Positions 38,166 to 47,987 of a DNA stretch of 64,000 nucleotides are shown one piece after another. The notes beneath the pieces were generated by a model. That model was not told where the DNA came from. It did not search any database and saw nothing but the letters and a program-made list of their open reading frames with translations. Position numbers and translations under genes: made by a program. The DNA is from Planctomycetota bacterium (GTDB taxonomy: Bacteria; Planctomycetota; MHYJ01; JACPTZ01). Location of the stretch: contig JACPTZ010000041.1 in assembly GCA_016192525.1 (NCBI GenBank), forward strand, positions 1 through 64,000, read 5' to 3'. Every line of letters begins with the position of its first letter. Position 1 is the first letter of the stretch.

Positions 38166-39932
38166 CCCTCCCCGCGCGCCTGCGCCGACCGCTTCTATCG
38201 CTTCCCGCGGACACATCGACATACACATCCCGCAGTCGATGCACCGGTCGTGATCGATGTACACTTTTCCGTCCCCCGGGTCCTTCACGAGCCCCGGGCA
38301 CTCGCAGTACTTGAGACAGAAGTCGCAGCCGTCGCACTTCTCCGGGTCCACTTCGACCGGCACCTTCTCCTTCGGCGGCGTCTTCAGCGCGCATGGACGC
38401 CGCGCGATGATCACCGCCATTCCGCCGTCGGGCGACTGCGTGAAGGCCCTGGCCCGCTTCACCAGCGCCACCAGGTCGTTCACGGCGTAGGGATCGATCG
38501 TCTCCACGAACCGCACGCCCAGCCCGCGCGCCACCTTCTCGATGTCCGCTCCGGGCGGCGGGGGCTGGAATCCGGTCATCGCCACCGTTCCGTTGTCGAG
38601 GACGACCACGATGAAGCGCGCCCCGGTCACCACGGCGTTCAGGAGCGCGGGGATTCCCGAGTGGAAAAAGGTCGAGTCGCCGATCTCCGCCACGATCGGG
38701 ATGTCGCGGCCGTCGCGCCGGTGGGCGTGATAGAACCCGTTCGCGAGCGTGATCGAGGCCCCCATGTCGAGGCAGGTGTCGAGCGCCTTCTGGTTCACCC
38801 CGAGCGTGTAGCAGCCGATGTCCCCCGCGAAGATGGCGGAGGGGAGGGCGTACCGGATCGCGAAAAAGGCGGCGCGGTGGCCGCATCCGAGGCAGAGGCG
38901 CGGCCGGGGACCGGGATCGGGCGCGACGGAGCGGCGCCGCACGCCGAGAATCTCGGCCACGGCGTCGGGCGTCAGTTCCCCGTGCGAGGGGACGTCTCCG
39001 GTGAGGCGGCCCATGACCCTCGATCGGTCCGGGATCTGGGTCTCGACCGCCGCGTCCGGCTCCTCCAGGACCAGGACCTTCTCGTGTCGCGCGATGAACC
39101 GTCGGATCCGCTCGACCGGGAGCGGATACGGCGTCCCGATCTTGAGGACGGGATAGTCGAGCGCCTCCTCGTCCAGGACGTCTCTCACGGTGGCGGCGGC
39201 GAGCCCGGAGGCGATGATCCCCACCGGTCCCGGGCGCTCATCTTCCGTGTTGAACGGCGATTCCTCGAACTCGCGCCGGATCGCCTCGATCTTCGCGTTG
39301 AGTTCGCGATGGAGGGTGAGGCGAAAGGAGGGCGTGGCGGCCCATCGTCCCGGGTCCTTGACGAACTTCGCGGGCCGGACGGCGCGCTCGATCGGGCCGC
39401 CGTCGATCGGCTGCCGGGCGTGGCAGACCCGGGTGACGGGACGGACCAGGACCGGGACCCGGTGACGTTCGGAGAGTGCGAACGCCGCCCGGACCATCTC
39501 GCGCGCCTCGCGCGGCGACGAGGGGTCGAGGACCGGGACCTTGGCGAAAAGGGCGAAGAGGCGCGAATCCTGCTCGGTCTGGGAGGAGTGCGGCCCCGGA
39601 TCGTCGCACGGGACCACCACGAATCCCCCCACCACGCCGGTGTACGCCGCGCTCAGGAGGGAGTCGCTGGCGACGTTGAGGCCCACCTGCTTCATCGCCG
39701 TCGCGGAGCGCTTGCCGCAGAGGGAGGCGGCCAGGGCGACGTCGAACGCGACCTTTTCGTTGATCGACCACTCGGTCGTGACGTCGAGCCCGAGCGCGTC
39801 CTTCTGGCGGACGACCTCTTCGAGGATTTCGGTGCTCGGGGTGCCGGGATAGGCGGTGACGACCTCACAGCCGGCTTCGAGGAGTCCGCGCGCGATGGCG
39901 CCGTTGCCGAGGAGAAATTCGGGCGCGGACAT
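38148..39932 (-). CDS. iorA: indolepyruvate ferredoxin oxidoreductase alpha subunit (IorA-like)
   Basis: 'FLLGNGAIARGLLEAGCEVVTAYPGTPSTEILEEV', 'GDIGCYTLGVNQKALDTCLDMGASI', C-terminal 2x[4Fe-4S] 'CDGCDFCLKYCECPG..CIDCGMCMSMCP'; start refined. Confidence 0.93.
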   Translation of the reverse strand: MSAPEFLLGNGAIARGLLEAGCEVVTAYPGTPSTEILEEVVRQKDALGLDVTTEWSINEKVAFDVALAASLCGKRSATAMKQVGLNVASDSLLSAAYTGVVGGFVVVPCDDPGPHSSQTEQDSRLFALFAKVPVLDPSSPREAREMVRAAFALSERHRVPVLVRPVTRVCHARQPIDGGPIERAVRPAKFVKDPGRWAATPSFRLTLHRELNAKIEAIRREFEESPFNTEDERPGPVGIIASGLAAATVRDVLDEEALDYPVLKIGTPYPLPVERIRRFIARHEKVLVLEEPDAAVETQIPDRSRVMGRLTGDVPSHGELTPDAVAEILGVRRRSVAPDPGPRPRLCLGCGHRAAFFAIRYALPSAIFAGDIGCYTLGVNQKALDTCLDMGASITLANGFYHAHRRDGRDIPIVAEIGDSTFFHSGIPALLNAVVTGARFIVVVLDNGTVAMTGFQPPPPGADIEKVARGLGVRFVETIDPYAVNDLVALVKRARAFTQSPDGGMAVIIARRPCALKTPPKEKVPVEVDPEKCDGCDFCLKYCECPGLVKDPGDGKVYIDHDRCIDCGMCMSMCPREAIEAVGAGARGGLNGKT

Positions 39933-40095
39933 GAACGGGACTCCGCTGCGGTCGATCCCCCGGAGAGACGTACCCGTCCGGGCGGGGGGAGGGGTGCAGC
40001 GCGCCCGCACGCCGGCGCGTACCCCTCTCCCTACTCTCCTCCCTGCGGGGGGAGGGGAACAACGGCAGACCCACGGCAGATCGATCGTCGACGGA

Positions 40096-40911
40096 TCAAG
40101 AGCGCGATGAGGTCCCCGCCCCGGCCATCCGTCGCGTCGCCCGCTGCCGGGCGAGGACCGCCGCCCCGAGCGCGGTGACCGCCACCGGATCCTTCGGAAC
40201 CAGCACCTCCACCCCGAACTTCCGCCGGCAGGCCTCCACCATTCCCTGCTGCACGGCCACGCCGCCGACGAAGGTGACCGACCCGTTCAGCCCGATCTTC
40301 TTCAGCTGGGTCAGGGCGCGTTCGGCGAGCGACTCGTGGAGCCCGCGGACCACGTCGTTCACCGGCACCCCCTCCGACACGTGGTTGATGATCTCGGACT
40401 CGGCGAGCACCGCGCAGACGCTGGAGATCGGACGGGGGGTCGACGACTCCATGGAGCGCGATCCGAGCGAATCGACGGAGATTTCGAGGTACTTGGCCGC
40501 CCGCTCGAGGAAGGAGCCCGATCCGGCCGCGCACTTCTCGTTGGTATGGAAGTCCCGGACCTTGCCGCCTTCCTTGAGCCGGATCGCCCGGGTGCTCTGC
40601 GCGCCCATGTCGAGCACGTAGAGGGTGTCCGGGAAGAGGAACTGCGCCCCGCGGGCCGCGCAGGTGATGTCGGTCACCTGGACGTCGCGGAAAGTGATGC
40701 TGTAGCGGCCGAGCCCGGTGGCCGCGGTGTAGGCGATGTCGTCCATCGAGAGCCGGGCCGAGGCGAGCGCCTGTTCCAGCGCCTCCCGCGCCACCGCGTC
40801 GAAATTCGCCCGGGTCCGGATCGCGGCGCTGCCGAGGATCTGCCCGTCTTCCCCCAGAAGCAGGGCCTTCGTCCGGCCCGATCCGATGTCGATGCCTGCG
40901 GTGATGAGCAT
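40096..40911 (-). CDS. acyl-CoA dehydratase/benzoyl-CoA reductase activase (BadF/BadG/BcrA/BcrD ATPase family)
   Basis: 'ITAGIDIGSGRTKALLLGEDG', 'YVLDMGAQSTRAIRLKEGGKVRDFHTNEKCAAGSGSFLERAAKYLEIS'. Confidence 0.9.
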   Translation of the reverse strand: MLITAGIDIGSGRTKALLLGEDGQILGSAAIRTRANFDAVAREALEQALASARLSMDDIAYTAATGLGRYSITFRDVQVTDITCAARGAQFLFPDTLYVLDMGAQSTRAIRLKEGGKVRDFHTNEKCAAGSGSFLERAAKYLEISVDSLGSRSMESSTPRPISSVCAVLAESEIINHVSEGVPVNDVVRGLHESLAERALTQLKKIGLNGSVTFVGGVAVQQGMVEACRRKFGVEVLVPKDPVAVTALGAAVLARQRATRRMAGAGTSSRS

Positions 40912-41010
40912 AGTCTGGACTCCTGGACCCCGGCCTCACGCGGACGGACGGGAGACGCCGCTGCGTTCATCAACCCCCGGCATCGGCCGTCCCGGACCGC
41001 CGTCGGAGAA

Positions 41011-41850
41011 CTACGGCGCGTCATCCACCCAGCCGCCGAGCTCCACCTTCACGCCGTCCTTTCGACCCGCCGCCTCCGCCCGCTCGAGGGCGAACAGGGC
41101 GGCGCCGATCGCGCCGATGAAGTGCGAGTCGGCGCTTACGTTGAGCGTCGTTCCGAGTTTCTCCTCGATCGACTTCACCATCCCGATGTTCCGGGCCACC
41201 CCGCCCGTCATCGTGTACTCCGGCTCCATCCCGATCCGGCGGAGGAGCGCGATCGTCCGCGTGGCGATCGACTGGTGCACCCCGGCCAGGATGTCCGGGG
41301 GGGTGCGGTCCTGGGCGAGGTAGCTCATGATGTCGCTCTCGACGAACACCGTGCAGACGCTCGAGAGGCGGACCGGATCGGTGGCCTTGAGCGACACCGG
41401 ACCGATTTCGTCGAGTTTCATGTCGAGCACTTCGGCGGCGGCGGAAAGGAAGCGCCCCGTGCCGGCGGCGCATTTGTCGTTCATCGAGAAGTCGACCACG
41501 TCTCCCGCGGGACCGACGCGGATCGCCTTGGTGTCCTGACCCCCGATGTCGATCACCGTCCGGGTCGTCGGGAAGAGGAAGTGGGCGCCGCGCGCGTGAC
41601 AGGTGATCTCGGTGATCTGGGCGTCGCCGAAGGTGACCTTGTAGCGCCCGTAGCCGGTCCCGACGACGTAGGCGACCTCCTTGCGGTCGATCCCCGCCTC
41701 GCGGCAGAGCGTCTCGAATCCCCGCTCCGCGGCGCGGGAGACGTTCGCGCCCGTATCCACGAGCCCCCGCGCGGCAATGGCGCGGCGGCCGTCGATCAGG
41801 ATCGCCTTCGTCTGGGTCGAGCCGACATCCACACCGGCGGCATAGAGCAT
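41011..41850 (-). CDS. second acyl-CoA dehydratase/benzoyl-CoA reductase activase (BadF/BadG/BcrA/BcrD family)
   Basis: '[19 protein letters not shown]', '[45 protein letters not shown]'; start refined to 41850. Confidence 0.92.
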   Translation of the reverse strand: MLYAAGVDVGSTQTKAILIDGRRAIAARGLVDTGANVSRAAERGFETLCREAGIDRKEVAYVVGTGYGRYKVTFGDAQITEITCHARGAHFLFPTTRTVIDIGGQDTKAIRVGPAGDVVDFSMNDKCAAGTGRFLSAAAEVLDMKLDEIGPVSLKATDPVRLSSVCTVFVESDIMSYLAQDRTPPDILAGVHQSIATRTIALLRRIGMEPEYTMTGGVARNIGMVKSIEEKLGTTLNVSADSHFIGAIGAALFALERAEAAGRKDGVKVELGGWVDDAP

Positions 41851-42116
41851 GGGGTGCGTCCCTGTCCTGGACTCACGGAGAACAGCCAACGGACGAGTGC
41901 GGGCACGAGTCCGACCACGAGGTGGGGCTGGCGGCGGCCTCTCGGCCGCACGGCCCGTCGGGCCGTGCCATCCGGAAGTGAGCGCCCGTGCCCCCTTCTC
42001 TTCTTCTGTCTCCTCTGTTGTTCCCCTGATACTCCGTTTCTGTGGTTCTTGTTTCTGCCGTTTCCGTTTTCTCTGTTTGAATTCGCGTCATTCGCGCCAT
42101 TCGCGGTTCCCTTCCG

Positions 42117-43367
42117 TCATACGCTCATGGACACGATCCGGCGATGCTCCAGCGACTCGAAGAAGGCGTCGATCCGGTTCTTCATCTGGGCGTGGGCGTA
42201 GTAACGCGGGTCCTCCAGGTCCGACTCCACCAGGAGCGTCGGCACGTGCCGCTCCCCGACGAAATAGTCCCGCATGTCGCCCTGTCCGGCGGAGAAGAGG
42301 CGGCAGGACTTGATCGAGTGGATCACCAGCGCGTCCGCCTTCCACTCCTCGACGTAGCGGCGGATCTGCGAATAGCGTTCGAGCAGGGAGCGGTTGCAGA
42401 GGTTGTGGACGATCATGTGCTCGGCGATCGACTCGAGCGGCCGCTCCGGGTCGTGCCGGTAGCCCCACTCCCAGATTCCGCCCACGGTCGAGTAGGTCGA
42501 CTGCACCGCCACGGCGCCCCAGGCGGCGAAGAGGTCGCGGAAGCTGCGGTAGTACGGATAGGGGGGGGGGCCTTCGATGACGAGCCGGAACTTCTCCTCC
42601 GGCAGCGGCCCGCGCTTCGCGGCCACGTCGGCCTCGAACTCCTGCACCGCGGCGTCGAAGAAATCGGCGGCGTCCGTCGATCCGCGGAGGACGTTGATGG
42701 GGCCCATCATGTTGATCGAGTCGAAGTAGGCGTCGAACGGGGCGGGCCGGTTCTTGCACAGATCCTTGGCCCGGGCCCATCCCTCCTCGGCGCGGCGCGA
42801 GAGGGCGCAGACCTCGCGCAGGCGGTCGATGTCGAACTTCTTCCCGGTGATCTTCTCGCAGGTGGCGATGAGTTCCTTGAGCTGGGCGACGACGTAGGTG
42901 ATGTCCTCCTTCGACGGCTCCTTCTCCCGCAGGAAGGGGACGTCGATCATGAAGAGCGGCGCCTTGAGGAACTCCGCCGAGTGTTCGAACCACTTGATGT
43001 AGACGTTGCAGCCGACGAAGTTGCAGACGATGAGGTTCGGGGTGGGGATCTTCGCGTCCTTCCCGATCCCGCCCTCCATCGTGTAGCCGACGTCCGCCTT
43101 CACGTAGGCGCAGTTGTCGCTGGAGTAGCCCATTTCCTCGGACTTGAGGATGAGGGGGAGCGACTGCTTCCGGATGGCGAGCTGGAGGGCGTTGACCTCG
43201 GGAAAGATGGGGGCGATGTCGAAGGCGCGCAGGATCTCGACGCAGTTCCCCGTGATCATGATGTACGCCGACGGCGCCCCGGTCTTCGCCGCCTGCGCGA
43301 GGGTGTCGTACCAGGCCCCCATGATGCGCTTCGAGTGCTCGTGGACGGTGCCCTTGTAGTCGGCCAT
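42117..43367 (-). CDS. 2-hydroxyacyl-CoA dehydratase / benzoyl-CoA reductase subunit (BzdO/BcrB-like)
   Basis: 416 aa, 'MITGNCVEILRAFDIAPIFPEVNALQLAIRK', 'HSIKSCRLFSAGQGDMRDYFVGERHVPTLLVESDLEDPRYY'. Confidence 0.88.
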   Translation of the reverse strand: MADYKGTVHEHSKRIMGAWYDTLAQAAKTGAPSAYIMITGNCVEILRAFDIAPIFPEVNALQLAIRKQSLPLILKSEEMGYSSDNCAYVKADVGYTMEGGIGKDAKIPTPNLIVCNFVGCNVYIKWFEHSAEFLKAPLFMIDVPFLREKEPSKEDITYVVAQLKELIATCEKITGKKFDIDRLREVCALSRRAEEGWARAKDLCKNRPAPFDAYFDSINMMGPINVLRGSTDAADFFDAAVQEFEADVAAKRGPLPEEKFRLVIEGPPPYPYYRSFRDLFAAWGAVAVQSTYSTVGGIWEWGYRHDPERPLESIAEHMIVHNLCNRSLLERYSQIRRYVEEWKADALVIHSIKSCRLFSAGQGDMRDYFVGERHVPTLLVESDLEDPRYYAHAQMKNRIDAFFESLEHRRIVSMSV

Positions 43368-43555
43368 GCGTGGTCTTTCTGTCGCGTTTCGGGTTTCGGG
43401 TTTCGAGTTTCGGGTTGAGGGTTCCGAGTTAAGGGTTTCGAGCGTTCAGTGCTTCGGCGCTCCTTCCGTTTCTTCTGTTCCCCATAATCTCCGTTTCTCC
43501 GTCTCCGTTTGAATTCGCGCCATTCGCGTAATTCGCGGTTCGCCCACGTTCGGGG

Positions 43556-44701
43556 CTACTCGAACAGGAGAGACTCCGCGAACGTCTCGATCTCGTTCCG
43601 GGCGCGCTCGAACGTCCACATCTTCTCCTCGAACTCGAGCAGCAGATGCGGGATCTTCTCCCGCTCGCAGACGCGCCGGAAGAGGACGTAGTCGAAAAGG
43701 GCCGGCTCGCAGAACTTGGCGGGGGCGAAGATCACCGCCTGGGCGTTCTTTTCGCGGACCCGCTTTGCCAGGTCTTCATGGCGCGGGCGGGTCATGTCGT
43801 GCCGGACCGAGGACGGACGGCTCTGACGGCAGTAGGCCCCGGCCAGGGCGCGGATCGGATCGCCGGTCTCGGCGACGTCGTTCGCGAACCAGCGCCAGCC
43901 GGCCACGAAGTCGTCGTCGATCACGTAGCATCCGGCGCGCTCGATCACCTCGATCAGGCCCATCGGCGGCTGCTCGCAGAAGGCCCCCTCGACGATCACG
44001 CGGATCCGGTCCATCCGCTTGACGGCGCGCCGCTCCAGGTCGGCGAGCGCCGCTTCGAGGAGCTCCACGTGCTCCTGCGGCGGAAGCAGGGTTCCCGCCC
44101 GGACGAGCTGGTAGGCCTCCACGGAGTTCACCCGCTCCGGGGACTCCTCCCGCATCTGATAGAGGCGTCGCATGAGCGCCCGGGAACGGTTGTAGGCCCG
44201 GATGCTCTCGCGCAGCGCGTCGTCCGTGATCTTCCGCTCGAGCCAGACGGAGATGTTCCTGCGCACCCGCTCCAGCTCCGCGGAGGTGTAATCGAGGCTC
44301 CCCGAGGAGGTGGGATTCTGGGGGAAGTGGATGTAGTCGATGAAGAGGTCCGGAAAGTTGCGGCGATAGACGCTGGCGAGGTTGCGCGCCACGTCGCAGA
44401 TCGAGTGAAAGACCATTCCGCCGATCCCCTCGAGACGCTTTTGAAACGCCAGCTCGAGGGTCGATTTCGCGATGGAGCAGACGAACGACTGGAATCGGGC
44501 GTCGGCGTGGGTGAGCTCCACGCTTCCCCCGGCGCCGAAGATGCCGATGGGGAGCGCACCCGCGGCGTGGAAGATCTCGACCGGGGAGTACACCGGGAAG
44601 CAGCCGATGGCGGGGCCCTTCCAGCGTCGGGCCGCCTCGGTCGGGCCGCCGGCGAGGACCTCACGGCAGCGTGAGAGGATGGGGGGATGCGCGATGGCCA
44701 T
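43556..44701 (-). CDS. 2-hydroxyacyl-CoA dehydratase / benzoyl-CoA reductase subunit (BzdN/BcrC-like)
   Basis: 'AIGCFPVYSPVEIFHAAGALPIGIFGAG', 'DLAKRVREKNAQAVIFAPAKFCEPALFDYVLFRRVCEREKIPHLLLEFEEKMWTFERARNEIETFAESLLF'; start refined. Confidence 0.88.
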   Translation of the reverse strand: MAIAHPPILSRCREVLAGGPTEAARRWKGPAIGCFPVYSPVEIFHAAGALPIGIFGAGGSVELTHADARFQSFVCSIAKSTLELAFQKRLEGIGGMVFHSICDVARNLASVYRRNFPDLFIDYIHFPQNPTSSGSLDYTSAELERVRRNISVWLERKITDDALRESIRAYNRSRALMRRLYQMREESPERVNSVEAYQLVRAGTLLPPQEHVELLEAALADLERRAVKRMDRIRVIVEGAFCEQPPMGLIEVIERAGCYVIDDDFVAGWRWFANDVAETGDPIRALAGAYCRQSRPSSVRHDMTRPRHEDLAKRVREKNAQAVIFAPAKFCEPALFDYVLFRRVCEREKIPHLLLEFEEKMWTFERARNEIETFAESLLFE

Positions 44702-45405
44702 GGCGGTGAGCGGGACCTCGATGCGGCGACGATGGGGCGAGTTCGTTCGGGCGCCCATGAACTCGCAAACCCTGTTCCCGTGCGGTGTCGGGGAGGAGCG
44801 AACCACCCTCCCGAACGAACGCGAACGCGCAGTGTGGCATCCTCCACCGGTGATAGGGGCTCAGGCCGGAGAGGGCGGTGTTCGCGGAGAACTGTTTCTC
44901 GGTTCGGGGTCGCGCACAATTCCCGAGAATCGGGGATTTGGTCACCAACGGTACGGTGGATTGCGGGGCAAGGGACGGAGTTGGGGGCGGTTCACAGGCC
45001 GATCAAGGGGCCAAGCCCTCAATCGGAGAGGTGGAGCCATCTGCCGCGCGAAGGGCGACGCGGAATTACCCGTTCATGTCGTGGATTTTTCCGCGATTGG
45101 GGGGACGAATCCACGGGGCCGGCAAGAGAACCTGGACTGGTGATCCGTCACGGCTAAACCCGCGGGTAGAACCGTCCGTCCTGAGCGAGGGCGCGGCTCC
45201 GTCGCCGCGCCCGAGTCGAAGGACGAGTCGAAGGCCGCGGCCCACCCACCCTTCGACTCGCCCGCCAGACGGAGGCGTGGATAGGCGTTGACGGATCACT
45301 AGGCCCATTCCCGCATCACAGCGCGGCCGCCGGCCGCCACCGATGCGCCGCGTCCACGACGATCCTCGAATGGCCACGAAGGGGCACAAGAGCCACAAGA
45401 CAGAA

Positions 45406-45565
45406 CGTACGAGGTTATCGTCCCTGACGTTGTCATCCTGAGCCCCGTAGCACGTGCTACGGGGCGAAGGATCACCAGTACTGGAGCGAACTTCGCGCAT
45501 GCGTTGGTGATCCTTCGCGTCCGCCTGCGGCGGACGCTCAGGATGACAAGCGGGAACCCCACACG
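45406..45565. mobile_element. MITE-like element copy D
   Basis: CGTACGAGGTTATCG...TTGTCATCCTGAGC / GCTCAGGATGACAAGCGGGAACCCCACACG; flanked by ACAGAA (45400-45405 and 45566-45571). Confidence 0.8.
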
Positions 45566-45596
45566 ACAGAACGGATGGAACCGCGAATGGCGCGAC

Positions 45597-46716
<1,120 letters not shown>

Positions 46717-46970
46717 TCAGGGCGCGCCGGCACGGGCGGGCTGGCCGCCCCGGCTATTCGATCCGACCCGGGTCATTTATGAGAGCCTGGGAGCAACGCC
46801 CCTGAATATGCTCGGGCGAAACGTGAAGTTCGCTCCGTTCCGGGTATGCGTCAGGACGAGTATGCCTCAACTGGATGAGCCGCATTTTGCTTGAAGCGCG
46901 CACCGGCGCGTGCCAGCATGTGCACCCCGAGAGAGGGCGGAACCCCGACGGAAAGGAACTCCAGGCCAGA

Positions 46971-47645
46971 ATGACCCTGACGGTGCGCGAAGTCGCCCGC
47001 CTGTTGAAGATCTCCGAGAAGACCGTTTACCGCTGGATCCGTGAGAAAGAGCTGCCCGCCCGGCTTGTGAGCGAGCAGTACCACTTCAACCGGGCCGAAC
47101 TTCTTGAATGGGCCACCGCCCATCGAGTGGCGGTGGCGCCGGAACTGTTTCAGGAGGCCGAGGACGGCTCCGCGCCGCTCCCGGGCCTCGTCGAGGCCCT
47201 GACCGCGGGCGGGATCGTCCGCGGCCTCACGGGGGCCGATCGCGATGCCGTCCTCCGGGGCGTCGTCTCCGCCATGCCCCTGCCGGAGGGGATCGACCGC
47301 GAGTTCCTCACCCGCATCCTTCTCGCCCGCGAGGCGCTCGGATCGACCGGCGTCGGCGACGGGATCGCGATTCCCCACGTCCGGAATCCGATCGTCCTCA
47401 ACGTGGCCTACTCGAGCGTCACGCTCTGCTTTCTCGAGAAGCCGATCGACTTCGCCGCCATCGACGGCCGCCCCGTCCACACCCTCTTCACGCTGATCAG
47501 TCCGACGACCCGCGCCCACCTCCACCTGATATCCCGGCTGGCCTTCGCCCTCCGCGATCCCGGATTCAAGGAGACGGTGACCCGGCGCGGGACCGGGGAG
47601 GAGATCCTGCGCGAGGCGAAACGGGTGGAGGGGGGGCTCCAGTGA
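46971..47645 (+). CDS. excisionase-type HTH domain fused to PTS EIIA (PtsN/fructose-type) domain
   Basis: 'MTLTVREVARLLKISEKTVYRWIREKELPARLVSEQYHFNRAELLEWA' then 'LLAREALGSTGVGDGIAIPHVRNP' EIIA His motif; start refined. Confidence 0.85.
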   Translation: MTLTVREVARLLKISEKTVYRWIREKELPARLVSEQYHFNRAELLEWATAHRVAVAPELFQEAEDGSAPLPGLVEALTAGGIVRGLTGADRDAVLRGVVSAMPLPEGIDREFLTRILLAREALGSTGVGDGIAIPHVRNPIVLNVAYSSVTLCFLEKPIDFAAIDGRPVHTLFTLISPTTRAHLHLISRLAFALRDPGFKETVTRRGTGEEILREAKRVEGGLQ

Positions 47646-47820
47646 GAGCCTGAGAAGAAATGCGCTGACGAGCGGTGCGTCGAATTGTCATCCTGAGCCT
47701 CGGGCGAAGCCCGAGGCGAAGGATCGCCAGCCGATGCGCCCCAAAGACGCCTACGCTGGTGATCCTTCGCTCCACGCCGCCGAACGGAGGCGGCGTTCCG
47801 CTCAGGATGACAACCTGAGG
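47643..47820. repeat. MITE-related element (GAGAGCCTGAGAAGAAATGCG.. left flank variant)
   Basis: Shares about 55 bp left flank with 36222 copy and inner GTCATCCTGAGC / GCTCAGGATGAC arms. Confidence 0.65.
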
Positions 47821-47987
47821 GCCGTCGACGCTCAGGATGACAGAGTCGCGGACCTATGGACGTGTGAGGGGCGTGGCCCGTTGTGGTGCAGGCGCGCGCC
47901 CCTCTCCCTACCCTCCCCCCGGCGGGGGGAGGGAAACAGCAGAAGGCGCCCCTCTCTGCAGTCACTGGCGGGCCATCAAGGCCAATC

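Noticed and set aside
38082-42201. Long plus-strand ORFs 38082-40178 and 40336-42201
   Set aside because: Antisense to iorA and the activase genes, whose products have clear family motifs.
44687-45157. ORFs 44472-45143, 44687-45157 and 44878-45291
   Set aside because: No family motifs, conflicting frames, overlap with repeat fragments; not supported as genes.
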